Under the pieces are notes generated by a model. That model worked only from the letters and a program-made list of their open reading frames with translations. It did not search any database and had not been told where the DNA came from. DNA of 64,000 bases from Tillandsia leiboldiana (lineage: Eukaryota; Streptophyta; Magnoliopsida; Poales; Bromeliaceae): positions 26,723,273 to 26,787,272 of the forward strand of contig CM055075.1 of the NCBI GenBank assembly GCA_029204045.2, in the 5' to 3' direction. Position 1 is the first letter of the stretch. Each line of letters opens with the position of its first letter. Positions 11,486 through 23,580 of the stretch are shown one piece after another. The translations under genes and the position numbers were made by a program.

Positions 11486-11990
11486 CAGGCTCTTAATCTT
11501 CGACATTAAGTACGATTAATTAGTATTACCTAATTTTAATTTCAATATCACAAGGAATTGATTGTTGGGTTTTGTGGGCTACTATGTGTGCACACTCCTT
11601 CACGTGACCAAGCAAATAATGACCTCTACGTGAGTAGTAGCATGTGAAGATTTTCGGGCAGTAGTCTTTTTTCAAAATTTTCAAATTTTTATTCATAAAT
11701 ATAGTCTCTATCTCGTCATGTCGGTACCAGTGTGACGGGGAGAGATAAAAATACGAACAACTATTCACCGCTTTCACTAAAGAGGTGAATGATTAACCGT
11801 ATTCATAAAATCATATACACTTCTATAAAAGTGGTGAATAATTCACCGTTTTTAAATACGGTGAATCATTCATCATTTTTTTTCACCTCTTACTTTTGGA
11901 TGACGACTGTTGTAGGGAGAGAACAATGAGAGAATGACAGAGTGACGACTGTTGTAGGGAGAGAACAATGAGAGATAAAGGAAGAGAGAG
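11486..11990. other. Spacer with a 42-bp tandem duplication
   Basis: No gene is visible. The segment beginning tgacgactgttgtaggg occurs twice, at 11901 and 11943 (period 42 bp). The block ggtgaataattcaccg near 11833 is a short palindrome. A related gtgaattattcac block occurs at 36509, on the other side of the nested region. Confidence 0.6.
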
Positions 11991-12235
11991 TGTGATGCCC
12001 TGCTTTCCAAGGGGGCACCCACCTCTTGGGCCTAGTCACCACTGAAAATGTTATAACCGGATTAAGAGTTTTAGCCCTATAATATCTCATATATAGGACT
12101 ATTCTAAATCATGGGGTGTCACATTCTTCCCCTCTTTGAGTGAGCCCTGATAAGGACCCGCTTTATAACCCTGGCTCAGCCGAGACTCATCTTACACTTT
12201 CAATTGGTGATTGACTCTGATACCAATTGTAATCT
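11991..12235 (-). mobile_element. TRIM-like remnant with primer-binding site (minus strand)
   Basis: On the minus strand tggtatcagagtca (12212-12225) is a tRNA-Met primer-binding site, followed by the tcggctgag motif seen in the two other TRIMs of the window. A block of 133 bp (11991-12123) reads tgtgacacc...ggcatcaca on the minus strand and may be the distal LTR. The proximal LTR is not clearly homologous and runs into the inverted repeat at 12231. Confidence 0.45.
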
Positions 12236-12434
12236 ATCACGCCCTGAGACCGCCAATTTGGATAGTTCGAGCACGCCAATAGACCTGCCAATCGAACCTT
12301 ACCTCCCTATACTAGAAAGGAACGAAACATTCATCTCAATTAATACAAGTGTACAATGAGATACAATATCACAGAAAAAACTATTAAGCTAAAACATTCA
12401 ACCTTTAAACAAAAAGTCTATAATAAGTTGAAAA
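12231..12434 (-). repeat. Left arm of an inverted repeat that hosts the nested insertions
   Basis: This ~200-bp arm is the inverted counterpart of 36157-36363. Shared blocks include gataggtt-/gatagttcg, agaccg.caattt, aatgagatacaatat, aacattcaac.tttaaacaaaaag and tataataagttgaaa. Without the nest (12525-36151 plus one TSD), the arms would be separated by about 90 bp, giving a ~0.5 kb fold-back structure. The outer tip resembles the LTR 3' ends of the nest (…gcgtgaca-like). Confidence 0.75.
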
Positions 12435-14530
12435 TAAAGAAAAATTGTAACTATTTGTTATATAGTACATATTGATAGGAAATTGTAACTAATGCCATAT
12501 TGTGATGTTCACTCTTGTACTTTGTGTCACACCCCGGGCCCCAGCGTAAGCCTACCCGACGCGTGCAAAAGGCACCCCCCCGATACACACAAGGCGTCTA
12601 CATCATCAAAACGAAAAAAAAGCGATATATATATCCTACTAGTAATCATAGTACAAGTACAACAACACTAAGCATAAAAGACGAGTAAATAACTACTATC
12701 ATACCAGAAGTAAAACCAATATACAAAATGGATCCTCTCAAGTACATCCTACAAGATACATGGGTGGTCTCTATAATAAAATACAAAACACCTCTCACAA
12801 CTAACAAAAATGAAAGATATCCTGTAACCACCTCGCAAGGCCCATAAGATAGCTCTAACTACGCGAAATCTCCTTGCTACAATCCCGAGCCTCTCCCGCT
12901 ATGGATGGCTTTGAAATAAAAACAACAAACCAATAGGGATGAGAACTATTAGTCAATAGTTCCCAGTAGATAAGCAGTCGAGAGAAGCAAAATACACCAT
13001 TAGGTCAACTGAGGCAAAAGATAGTATAACTGCTGAAATGAAATGCAGATAAATAACAACTGAAGTAAGGTAGCTCTACTACTATCATGCCTCTATACTC
13101 AAATACAAGGTAATAACAATATGAAACTATCATGAATGTCCAACTACTATGAATGCATCATCTATGTGATGTTTAATGTCAAGTTTAGTTAACTTTAATC
13201 ATTTTTTCTTGAAAACTTTCTTTGAGTCTTAGCTTAAGCTACGCCTCATGGTCCCGTGGTGGCACCCCCCAACGGAGCTATGCCTATCCAACGACTGCCC
13301 AATCGGCACCCAATCCCGAACGGCGAGCATGATGTCGCAAATGATCACCAACTCCGGAGTGCCGGCTTGGAGGGAACGACCCTACCAAGTATATGCGAAT
13401 GAGCACAAACGACAAGCAAACAAGTCTCGATCATTGTGTCTAAAATACGGAATAGCAATCATCGTGTCTAAAACACGAAATGGCATTATCGACCTTCATG
13501 TTGGGGTAATAATGTCTCATAGTGTCAATGTTTCACACACAATATTGGTATTGTTTTACATAATGAAAGAGTTTATCATATACTAGTTGTCATCATGTCT
13601 CAAATACGGAATTTCACAATTTCATCTTGATTATACAAGTTTAGAAGTTTTCTACTTGTATCTCAACTATATTAGATGACACTAATGGCATAATGTCCAA
13701 ATGTATATGATCATATGCATAACATATTTCAATAATTCTGTAGTATGTATAGATATTCTCTACTCATATCCAAATTCATAAAATTACGATAATGACTTTC
13801 CAATCCCCTCTTGTAGTGCCCATGCACATGCAATATTTACCTCTACTACATGGAGTATGAAATTTTCTACACAAAAGGGGGTTCAAATGTATGATTAAAA
13901 ATCATGATAAATCAAATGATGCATCCTTAATATAACAATTATGCCCTAAGAGTCTAAGAAAGATATAGAGGGAGTTCACCCATTTCGGTGATATCAAACC
14001 CAACGGAAGGAAGCCAAATCCTTATAGAAGATCCAAATAAAGTTGTCCTCAAGTTCTCTTAAGCCCTAAGAGAAGTTTCTAAAGGGTCAAAACAACTCAA
14101 AAACCTAATCACAAAATTTCTTAAAATTATAAGAAAAATGGGTGAAAAATATCTTAACTTAAAAAATCATGCAAGATCTTGAAATCAAAGCAAGTAAAGT
14201 TTCAAAACCAACCTATAAGAGTATTCTACACTCATCAATTCCACCCCAAAAATCATAAATCAAAAAAATCCAAAATAAATCCTAATTTTCAAAAACTAGA
14301 TTTTCTAATAATAAATCCCAAAAGAAAAGAAGAAAAAGAGTCTCTAATTTCTCTTAAGCCAAAATCCTACCATGGAAGTGCAAGGAAAGGGAACCACGGC
14401 TCCAAATTTTCTTCTACTTTAAGCTCTTGCTTCTCTCCAAGTTCTTGTTGCAAGTTCCAATGGTGGAGAGAGGAGAAGGAAGAAGAAACCAAGTGAGAAT
14501 GGAATTGAAGAAGAAAAAAATCCAAGAAGA

Positions 14531-14566
14531 GCTCACCTCAAGCTCTCTCTCTCTCTCTCTCTCACT
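14531..14566. repeat. CT microsatellite in E0
   Basis: A run of ct dinucleotides sits inside the E0 LTR, on the side that would be downstream of nothing known. It explains short low-complexity open frames here. Confidence 0.5.
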
Positions 14567-14798
14567 CCATCTCTTACACTCTCCAAATGAGAGGAGAAGA
14601 GGGTTAAAATCCCTATGTTGGGGCCGAAAATATCGGTCGTCGGTCAACCCCGGGGGTTGATTGACCCTCTTGAATGTGATGCGCCGCATGTCAATGGATT
14701 AAGCGATTGGACCGAGAAGGGATCTGCTCGACCGGGTTCTTCTCAAATAAGTCTCACGACCGTCCGGCTTAGATTAGCCGAATCGGAATATGGAGATA

Positions 14799-14807
14799 GA
14801 GAGAGAA

Positions 14808-14850
<43 letters not shown>
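14799..14850. repeat. GA microsatellite in E0
   Basis: A GA dinucleotide tract of about 50 bp lies inside the E0 LTR. It produces spurious Arg/Glu and Ser/Leu open frames on both strands. Confidence 0.8.
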
Positions 14851-14852
<2 letters not shown>

Positions 14853-15089
14853 GCAGAGTCCGGCCTAGAGTAGCCGAATCAGGTGATAGAAACGATAATT
14901 TGACGCAGCTAAGGAGCCGATTACGACTTTGTATTGATAGAAAAGAGGATACAAGAAGAAGAAGGATAGAATTACAAGTAAGCCTATTCCTAGAAAATAT
15001 GGTAAATGCAGATACGAAAGATATGGAAAAGCATGGGAGTGGTCCTGGCTTACGAGATTGCAAGACCCCTTTCTCTTCGATATTTCGGG

Positions 15090-15097
15090 TATTTATA
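15090..15097 (-). promoter_or_regulatory. TATA box of the E0 LTR
   Basis: The minus strand reads tataaata in E0 sense orientation. Equivalent single TATA boxes occur in E1, E2 and E4. This marks the U3/R border in the element's own orientation. Confidence 0.55.
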
Positions 15098-15861
15098 CAC
15101 TCCCCGAACTATGTTTACGGGCGCCGATTTGAAATATTGGTGGGATCTGGGGGTAGTCACCGTGAAATCCTCGACTACTTCCTTTTGAGTTGAAACTTTC
15201 TCAAATAGGATAATAGTCGTTCTCCCATCGATCCAGGTTCAACCCCTTATTAGCGCATCGGAGCGTGATCTTCGGCGCTTTCCAACGCTGGACGCCACTT
15301 GTCGTTCTGGAGTCGGTTACGAGATTCGCGCCCCAATCTCGAACTCCTTCCTTTCAAAGTCTTTCATTCATCGGCTTGGGTAACCGAAGGTTGACTCTGA
15401 CTCCGCTTTCTCCGTTGTTTGACCGGGGCGGTTTGATGTCCCCTTCCGCCGAAACTGCTCATGAATGAGGCGATAATCTACCCGTCGGCTGCTTCTCCTA
15501 TCGGCTGATGTCTTCAGCCGATGGTATATATCGCGTGTTACGTTCTCACGTGACTGAGATCGGTCTGCGTATCCTTCTTCGATTGACTCATTTTTCCGTC
15601 GGCTGATATTTTTAACCGATGGCTAATGTAGAGTACCGGGTCTGCGGATGGCGCGCCGACCACACAGATTGCTTGGACCAGAGAGTTGCCTTGGGCATGT
15701 TGCATTTGAATTTACAGTTGATGCCGGGTTGATTTGGATCAACGCAGAAGCTCCAGCTCGATTCGGAGTTTTTCCGGGCTTTGTATGTCGATGGAGGATG
15801 AGATTTGGAAATTTACCGACTTCACAGTGGAGTGCCGGAAATTCAGGAACACTTGGAACAG

Positions 15862-16240
15862 GTGTACTTTCGATTTACAGCGAGGTTCGGGAGGCTCCGG
15901 ACTGACGCGGAGGACCCGGAGGCAAAAAGTGAGTCGGAACTGGCAATTTTGGAGCCGGTATTTGATCTGAGCACCCCGACTCAACGGATGAGCTTTTTAA
16001 GGAGAAAAAGCTGTGGACACGTGTACTTTCGATTTACAGCGAGGTTTGGGAGGTTCCGGACTGACGCGGAGGACCCGGAGGCAAAAAGTGAGTCGGAACT
16101 GACAATTTTGGAGCCGGTATTTGATTTAAGCACCCCGACTCAACGGATGAGCTTTTTGAAGAGAAAAAACCGTGAGCACGTGTACTTTCGATTTACAGCG
16201 GAGTTCGGGAGGTTCCGGGCACCGGCGGAGGGCCCGAGGG
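15862..16240 (+). repeat. 159-bp tandem repeat in E1 U3 (about 2.4 copies)
   Basis: The block gtgtactttcgatttacagc begins at 15862, 16021 and 16180, an exact period of 159 bp. The first two units are nearly identical, including gactgacgcggaggacc and ccccgactcaacggatg. The third stops after the first third. The period is a multiple of three, so a frame stays open across it. It lies directly upstream of the E1 TATA box. Confidence 0.9.
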
Positions 16241-16302
16241 TAAAAAGTGAGTTGGAGTTGGACTTTTGGATTAAGGGTATTAATTAATTAATTTGGTTGC
16301 TT

Positions 16303-16310
16303 TATAAAAG
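16303..16310 (+). promoter_or_regulatory. TATA box of the E1 LTR
   Basis: The sequence tataaaag lies in the sense orientation of E1, about 60 bp after the 159-bp repeat array. It is the probable core promoter, marking the U3/R border. Confidence 0.55.
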
Positions 16311-17079
16311 GGAGGCCTCTGTTGCTTGGGGGTAAAGCAGAGAAAGAAAGGAAAGAAAGAAAGAAAGAAGAAAAGAGAGGAAAAAGAAGAAAAGAGAGGA
16401 AAAGGAAGAAGAAGAGGAAAAATAAAGAGGGTTTTGAGTTGAGCTTGGGCGAGGACCCCCTGTTGGTGGAGCCGGGCGGAGCGCCACGTCGACCTCGGCA
16501 AGGTAGGTGATTCTTTTGTTAGGGATTTTAGTTTGTTTTTAGAAGCAAATTGGATTTTTGGGATTTTTGTTGCTTGGAGGATTTATGAGTTTTGTTTGGG
16601 GATTTTATTAATTATTTTAAACTTATCCGTCGCCGGCGGCCGCGCGCGCGCGGAACGGCGCACGCGCGGCGCCAGGGTGCTGCTGTTGGCAGCACCCTGC
16701 GGCAGAGCGCCGCTGGGCGCGGCGTTGCCAGGCCGCACGCAGGTGCGCGTGGCATGGCCGCGCGCAGGTGCGCGTGGCATGGCCGCGTGTGATGATCCGG
16801 ACTCCCGCAGGAACTGTGCAACATTAAACAGTGACTGCGGAGAGCTTATATAGTGCAGCGGAGCTTGTAGAATCAAAATTGGACATTTAATATAGACTCT
16901 GCGCGAAAATCAGAGCAAATGGAATTTTCCGGGAGCTTTCGGCAAAATTTCGGATGAGAATTTGGCGAAATGGACGTCGTATTTGGACTCAGCGCGCGAA
17001 AACGATCGAAACGGTATATTTACTTTATTTTTTCGACACCTCGGTACTGTTCACGCCGGAACAGTAACTCCGGCCGCCG

Positions 17080-17240
17080 GAATTACTGTTCCGGCGACCG
17101 GCGAGCGGCGGCGGGCGGCGGCGCACGGCGGCGGGCAGCGGCGCAGCGGCGGCACAGCGGCAGAGGGCGGCGGCGCGCGGCGCGGGCAGCGCGGGCAGGC
17201 GCGGGCAGGGGGCTCGGGTGCGCGGTCCATGGGCCTGGCG
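17080..17240. repeat. GC-rich low-complexity block in E2
   Basis: This dense ggc/gcg block gives open frames in several phases on both strands. The frames are compositional artefacts, not genes. Confidence 0.6.
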
Positions 17241-17524
17241 TGCACCGGGAGCACCGAACCCTGCATCTGCCACGTGGCAGCTTCCCATTGGCTGGCCGGC
17301 TTCTAGAAGCCCACGGGGACTGTGACACGTGGCAAGATCCTATTGGCCGACAACTTCCGGAAGACCCGGAGCGCGGACCGGCCATGTGCACCACGTGGCC
17401 ACGTGGCGATTTTTCATTGGGCCTGCACATGCTGTTTGCTGTTTTGTGGACACGTGGCGCTTTCTGGTTGGCTCGTTTCGGTGTTTACTGTTCGGATCCG
17501 ATCCTTTGTGGAGCCTTGGCCCAT

Positions 17525-17532
17525 TATAAATA
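17525..17532 (+). promoter_or_regulatory. TATA box of the E2 LTR
   Basis: The sequence tataaata lies in E2 sense orientation. It is preceded by several cacgtggc motifs (17327, 17393, 17402 and 17451 region) and followed by a CT-rich leader. It is the probable core promoter of the LTR. Confidence 0.6.
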
Positions 17533-18292
17533 GCATCCCCATTCCTCTCATTCCCCACCAAATCCGAGCTCTAGAGAGAGAATCTCTATTTGAGCCCTCT
17601 ACAAAAGTTCTTCCTCTCTCTCCCCTCTCTCTCTCTTCAAAATTCCAGAATTTTTGGAGTTATAGTTAGTGAGCTATCTGCGACGCGGCGCACTGCGACG
17701 GTTCTCTTTTTCGGCCCATTTCCCGTCGCAGTTCCGTCGGAAATTCCCTGAGTGCTAACCAGGAGGAATTTTTAGACGATTTTCACGACAGCGCGTTCCT
17801 AAGAGGTAAGGCTTCGATTCCCGTGTTGATCACTTTGCTCCATTTCGTACTTTTGGCATGTTTCCCGAGGTCTCTTTGACCCCCCTTTTTGCTGTGGAAA
17901 TTTCTGGACAGCGTCAACTTCTCCGATTTTTATCTTGGCGTAGGAGCATCAGATCGAGGTGTTTAAAGAGTCGATTTTGATCTACTCTTCGCGAGGAACG
18001 CAACTGTAATTTTTCTGGATTTTCCTGAGCACTATTTAGAGGTGAAAAACTCCTCTTTTCCTGTGCTGTTTAAAAAACAGCAAATACTGTGCTTTTTGGG
18101 ATTTGTATTTATACCGGGAGCGTTGATTTGCAGGATTTGAGTACTGTGGACAACCAGGAGACTACCTGAGGTGTAGTTTGAGCTGCTCGAGGTGGGCGGT
18201 TGTTGCTTACCTCATTTTTGACAAGCTCACTGGGATTACTGGAACTCCCCTAAAATTTAATATGACAATTGATGAGAACCACTGGGACAAAC

Positions 18293-18480
18293 TAATATGA
18301 TAATTGATAAGAACCATTGGGACAAACTAACAGGACAAACTAACAGGACAACTAACAGGACAACTAACAGGACAAACTAACAGGACAACTAACAGGACAA
18401 TTGATGAGAACTATTGGGACGAACTAATGTGACAATTGACGAGAACCGCTGGGACGAACTCTCCTAAAATTTAAGATAAC
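18293..18480 (+). repeat. Short tandem repeats in E2
   Basis: Units of aactaacaggaca (about 12-17 bp) repeat between 18330 and 18400, embedded in a longer repeat containing gagaaccactgggacaaact. They have no coding meaning. Confidence 0.6.
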
Positions 18481-20642
18481 CCCACAGATGATATGATGAC
18501 TTATATTGGGACACTGTGATTGAGACAAAGGCTATAATCTCGCATGCAAATGACTTTTATTCAGTAAATCAATCTTTTTAAATCTTTGACACTATTTTAC
18601 AACTTTTAAAATGAAGACAGTTGCATGCATGCCCGGACATCAGGTAGGGCCACTATTTATTGCTACACTATCATATTAAGACTTGACATGTTTTATTGCT
18701 CTCTTTTGCTTTCAGTTGCTTGTCGCTCGAGTATGAGCAGGGGTTTGGGATAGTATAGCCAAGGTTATGTTAGATTATAAACTTGTGGGGTGTTGCGGTG
18801 ACCGCGGACAGTAGGCGGTCGACCGGATGTTTATCCTTGCATCAGAATGGGGTTGAGTCTGGTCTATTTTTGGGCATCAGCAGGGGATCGGGCTTTTCTC
18901 TAGTGGATGGTTTTTCCCACTTATTGAGTACTATGGCATCAGATCAGGGTTTCTTAGTGGATGGCTTTTCCCACTTTGATCATAGTCATGATCCAGTCCT
19001 GCTGTTTACGGCACTTATGATACTTATTACTGAGGTACTTTTACTCGTGTGGGTCGCTCCCCTCGAGTGCCACTCCGGAGTGTGTTACAGGCAGGCTTGA
19101 GTCCTTGAGACTCTCATTCCCTATCGGTGTTATGCATTGGCCAGCATACCCGATTTGGCAGGCAAGGCACAGCAGGCAGTACCAGTTTTACTGGTGGCAT
19201 AAGATTGGGTTTATTCAGGCAGGCATATTAGATACTGATGCATACATACAGTCATTCCTTTTGGCACTGCATTTAGAGGCATGCTAGTGGTGGTTTCCCC
19301 TTTATTCAGCAGTTCTGCTTACAGCTTTACCACTTTTTCCTTTCTGGCCTCTAGTAATCCTAGTGGGTGCATCAGAGTTGAGGTTTTGCCCACTAGGGGA
19401 GGCTACTGGTTTATCTGGTAGTTCTCACCCCCATTGTTCTTTTCTGTTTCTTTCTTCTCCTTTATTTTTGCAGAGTCGTCTGCGGGAGCTGCTAGGCCAT
19501 CGGCAGCTGATCGAGGTAAGGGGATCGCTGAATAGATATATCTCCTGGGAGACTAAGAGCTGTTAGATAGATGCTGCACCCTTTACTCAGACTGTGGTAT
19601 TCCTCTTTTATTTTAGGTCTGGCTTTCGCCAGCTGGTTGTACTATTTTGGTGAGCTGGGAGATTATTGTACTTATTACAGCTTTATTTGTAGTTCCAGTC
19701 TGAGATACTATGTGGTTCTTCTACTTCAGCTCTGTATTATGCTCTTTTATTGTTCATATTATATCGGAGCAGGTTACCTGTCACGCCCCGGGGGATTAAT
19801 TTAGCGGAAACGGATTACAAAAGGGTATGTATTTTTTTTTGAAAACCTTCTTCCCCGGCGCGTACCCAGATCCGCCGCATATACAGGATCACTCTACAAA
19901 CGGACAGAGTCTCCCCTGTATATGCACGGCGTCGCGGTTTGTACAATGTTCAATAACGAGTAAACACTCAATCACAACAATCCAAACGTATAACCATTCA
20001 CAAAGTGCAGAATAAACTAACGGCCGATTAGTTTGAAAGGATAAAACCCACAATTGTTGAAACGGCGCCCACCCGGCACCCATATTTTGAAAACCCTTTT
20101 TCGAAAGCAACATAAACTCAGGGGTTTGAAAACAGTGCCCACACGACACTTAGGTTTTGAAATCCATTTTCGCAAACCATAAATCCACAAGGTTTTGAAA
20201 ACGGTGCCCACACGACACCCGAGTTTTGAAATAGTAGTTTTCGCAATCTGTTCTTTTATTTGCTATTTTATTTTCCAAAGCGGCCCACAGAGATGTAAAG
20301 AAAACTAAACAATTCAGTTGTCACCGTACCGACATCCACACCGACCCCACGAGGGTATCGAGAACCATCCACCGTCTACAAATAATAAATGGAATGCGAA
20401 AGTAAAGAGTAAAACACTGTTCCGGTCTCCTGAGACCCAACACCTCTAGCCGTGGCCTCGCCGTCGCCTAACTCTCCCCCCTGTAGGACCCTGTCGCAAA
20501 GTGGGAAGTCAGCGACTAGTCATAAAAGATAACAATAAAGCAGGTAAAGAAAACGTCCAACCGTAGTCTATCCGGAGCAACCACCCCTCCCCGCAAGGGA
20601 AAAGTAGAATCAAACACCTGTAAACCTGCAATACCCGATCCC

Positions 20643-20790
20643 GTCGGACAACTAAACCGACGAATCGCACCGCGCCCAAGTCGGACAACTAAACCGAATG
20701 GGTCGCACCGCTCCCACGTCGGACAACTAAACCGACGGGGTCGCACCGCTCCCACGTCGGACAACTAAACCGACGGGTCGCACCGCTCAC
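20643..20790. repeat. 37-bp tandem repeats in the E3 LTR
   Basis: Four units contain gtcggacaactaaaccga followed by gtcgcaccgc. The array recurs in the other LTR at about 27499-27648. One of the few differences between the LTRs, a single extra g, lies in the third unit. Confidence 0.85.
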
Positions 20791-21518
20791 ACCTTGGCGC
20801 ATACATGCCCCACAACTAAAGAGGCCCCACGCCGTCCTGTGGGTATACACGGGTCATGGACCACTTTTCCGGAAAAGCACACCCTTTGCGGTGGCCAAAC
20901 CGCGGGTGCGCGTGTTGCAGCCGAGCATAGTAACCGTGAACCATATATATATATATATCAATGTATGAACCGTATGAAATAACATAAACATATCCGTGCA
21001 TGAGAACTATATGAAACAGTATATATATAATCACAGCATACTCCTATACGTGCATGAGAGCGACATGAACCAATATGTATGTCTAATCACGGGCACCGTA
21101 AAGCCATGATGAATAAATGATGCCTCCCTACCAGGTTTAACCCAAGTACACTTATGGATGACCCCGTCCACCATGATAGAAATAAATGTTAAGACTTAAG
21201 AGTAAAAACCCACCTCTACGAGCGATGAACAAAGCGCTATCCCCCGTGTGTCCCGGTGCGCTCCCCAAAACTACAAAAGTCCACCGGGGAGAAGTCAGTG
21301 ACTAAACAACATAAAACAAGGGTCAAGAACAGACATTCGGGTCCCGTCGTGGAACGGGGCTCCCGGGTTCGACGGCGGCGGCGGCGGCCGAGTCGGAACC
21401 CGAGGCGGCGGCGAGCGTGCTGCCGCGCTGGCCGCACGCGTATCAGGCTCCGTGCGGTGTGATGCCCGCACGGCTCCCTGACAGCGGCGGCGCCCAGGTC
21501 CAGCACGGGTGCCCAGGC

Positions 21519-21790
21519 CGCACGCACGGGCTGCCCCGCGCGGCGCCCAGGTCCCGCGCGGGCGCCCCGGCCGCACGCACGGGCGGCCCCGCGCGGCGCC
21601 CAGGCTCCGCGCGGGCGCCCAGCCCGCACGCAGGGGCGACCCCGCGCGGCGCCCAGGCCCACGCGGGTGCCAGACCCGCACGCACGGGCGACCCCGCGCG
21701 GCGCCCAGGCTCCGCGCGGGCGCCCAGCCCGCACGCACGGGCGACCCCGTGCGGCGCCCAGGCCCGCGCGGGTGCCAGACCCGCACGCCC
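21519..21790. repeat. 53-bp GC-rich tandem repeats in the E3 LTR
   Basis: The block cgcacgcacgggc, or variants, starts at 21519, 21572, 21625, 21677, 21730 and 21782, a period of 52-53 bp. The array recurs at 31529-31800 in the other LTR. All frames on both strands stay open through it and encode Ala/Arg/Pro-rich strings, which are artefacts. Confidence 0.88.
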
Positions 21791-22493
21791 GGTGCCCTAG
21801 CCCTGCGCGTAAGGGCGCTCGCGACGGCGGTGGTGCGGCCGGCCGGGGTGTGCCGCCTCCCCCCCTTCCCGTGCGACGATCCGGAAGAAACCCTAGCTAA
21901 AAAGAAACATAAAGACAAACTCACCGAACCAATGCGCCTCCGACTCGCCGATGGAGAGGGAGTGAGAGACGAGGATTATCCCGTTCTTGCGTGCCCGGTT
22001 CCGAAGGTGTGCGGTGTTCTTCCCGTTCCTCGATTGCTCCGCCGCGGTGCCTCGCGCCGATCGGTGGGAAGAGGAGGGTTTGGGTGAGAGGAACGGTAGG
22101 AAAACTCCAAAACTAAACCCGACACATACGTATTAATATTAGCCGCCTCCGTACACGGGAACTTAACCCTAAGTCCCAAAATACAAATCAATCTCGGCGA
22201 AATGAGTTTGGGTGCGAACCTGGGTCCGGTCCGCCTCGAAGAACGTGTAAGTCGCCTGAACTGCTGCCAACTTCCGGAATTTATTCTGGGAGATTCCGGG
22301 GTCAGAATCCAGATCCGATCGCGCCGCCGAAATCCATTTCGCGAGCTTTATTGTCTAAAAATACCCGCGAGCCCCGACAGTCTGCCCAGAGATAAAGAAA
22401 AATAATTCACCCCCGGACCCCTTAGTCGAAAAGTGGATTTACAAGAATTTTAAAAGAAGGTCTAGAAAGGCAAATAAAGCCGCGGTTATTACA

Positions 22494-22510
22494 CCACTCA
22501 CCTCTAAAAA
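22494..22510 (-). promoter_or_regulatory. E3 polypurine tract
   Basis: The minus strand reads tttttagaggtgagtgg directly before the 3' LTR. This is the expected place and composition for the plus-strand priming site of reverse transcription. Confidence 0.6.
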
Positions 22511-22529
22511 TGAGTTTCGTCCTCGAAAC

Positions 22530-23537
22530 TCAAACCCGGGTGGTGGTGAAGAGGTCGGGGTAGCACTCCCTCACTTGAAATTCCAAATCGCGGCGCCGTC
22601 GGTCTGCGTAGCTCTTCTGTCGGCTTTGGGCGGTCAGCAACCGCCGCCTGATGAGGCGCACCTTCTCCTCAGTCTCTTCCACCAAGTCGGGTCCCAGGAA
22701 TTTCCGTTCCCCTAAGTCGTCCCAACAGATCGGGGATCGGCAGCGTCTCCCATACAAAGCTTCGTAGGGTGCCATCTGGATGCTGGCCTGGTAGCTATTG
22801 CTGTAGGCGAATTCCACGAGGGGTAGGTAGCGCGCCCAACCGACTCCCCAGTCAAGTACACAGGCGCGCAGCAGGTCCTCGAGGGTCTGAATCCCTCGCT
22901 CCGACTGTCCGTCCGTCTGAGGGTGGAAAGCTGTGCTGAAGTGTAGCTTGGTCCCCAGGGCTTGCTGTAGACTTTGCCAAAACTTCGAGACGAAGCGGGT
23001 GTCTCTATCCGAGGTGATCGATGCCGGCACTCCGTGCAGTCTCACGATCTCGCTGAGGTAGACTTGAGCCAACTGCTCTCTGGTCCAGGTTGTGTGGATG
23101 GGTAGGAAATGAGCTGTCTTGGTTAGCCGGTCCACAATGACCCAGATCGAGTCGTGCCCCTGCTGTGAACGTGGGAACCCGGTGACGAAGTCCATAGTGA
23201 TCTGATCCCACTTCCACATCGGCACCGGTAAGGGCCGTAATTTTCCTGCAGGCCGCTGATGCTCTGCCTTTATCTGCTGGCATACCAGGCAGTGAGCTAC
23301 GTGTCGTGTCACATCCCCCTTCAACTTGGGCCACCAGAAGGTCTGCTTGAGGTCCCTGTACATCTTCGTGCCCCCCCCCCCCGGATGCGCCGCATAAGGG
23401 GCGCGGTGTGCCTCTGTCAGAATCTCCTCCTTCAATTCCGGCGAATCCGGTACACAGAAACGCCCACGGAACCGCAAGACACCGTCACTTCCCACTGCAA
23501 AGTCGTTCTCCTGGTTCGGGTGGATCTTGTCTCGCAC
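22530..23537 (-). pseudogene. E3 integrase, C-terminus truncated
   Basis: This 335-residue frame holds a Ty3/gypsy integrase, which inserts the cDNA into the host genome. The zinc-binding HHCC residues are at about H44, H51, C83 and C86 (LVCQQIKAEH follows). The DDE core shows D116 in QITMDFVTGFP, D177 in ITSDRDTRF and E213 in HPQTDGQSERG. The frame leaves the family pattern after YADRRRRDLEFQV and ends 36 bp before the LTR, so the GPY/F region and any chromodomain are missing. It is in a different frame from the reverse transcriptase, whose stop codon lies 43 bp upstream in sense direction. Confidence 0.9.
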
Positions 23538-23580
23538 GAGCTGTAAGTGCGGGTCCGTCAGTTGTCCTTCTCGGATTTTC

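Larger units (their letters stand above)
19779..22493 (-). repeat. E3 3' LTR (intact copy)
   Basis: On the minus strand it runs tgtaataaccgcgg to ccccggggcgtgaca, 2,715 bp. It contains three internal tandem arrays. About three ~60-bp units with tttgaaaac.gtgcccac lie at 20050-20240. Four ~37-bp units with gtcggacaactaaaccga lie at 20643-20790. About five to six ~53-bp GC-rich units lie at 21519-21790. Confidence 0.93.

Noticed and set aside
13248..13586. 112-codon open frame in E0
   Set aside because: It is inside a solo LTR with no recognisable domain.
15805..16287. 160-codon open frame in E1
   Set aside because: It spans the 159-bp direct repeat, whose period is a multiple of three. There is no family resemblance and it sits in a U3 region.
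21237..22087. Ala/Arg/Pro-rich open frames, also at 31247-32097
   Set aside because: These are compositional artefacts of the GC-rich 53-bp array in both E3 LTRs, open in all frames.
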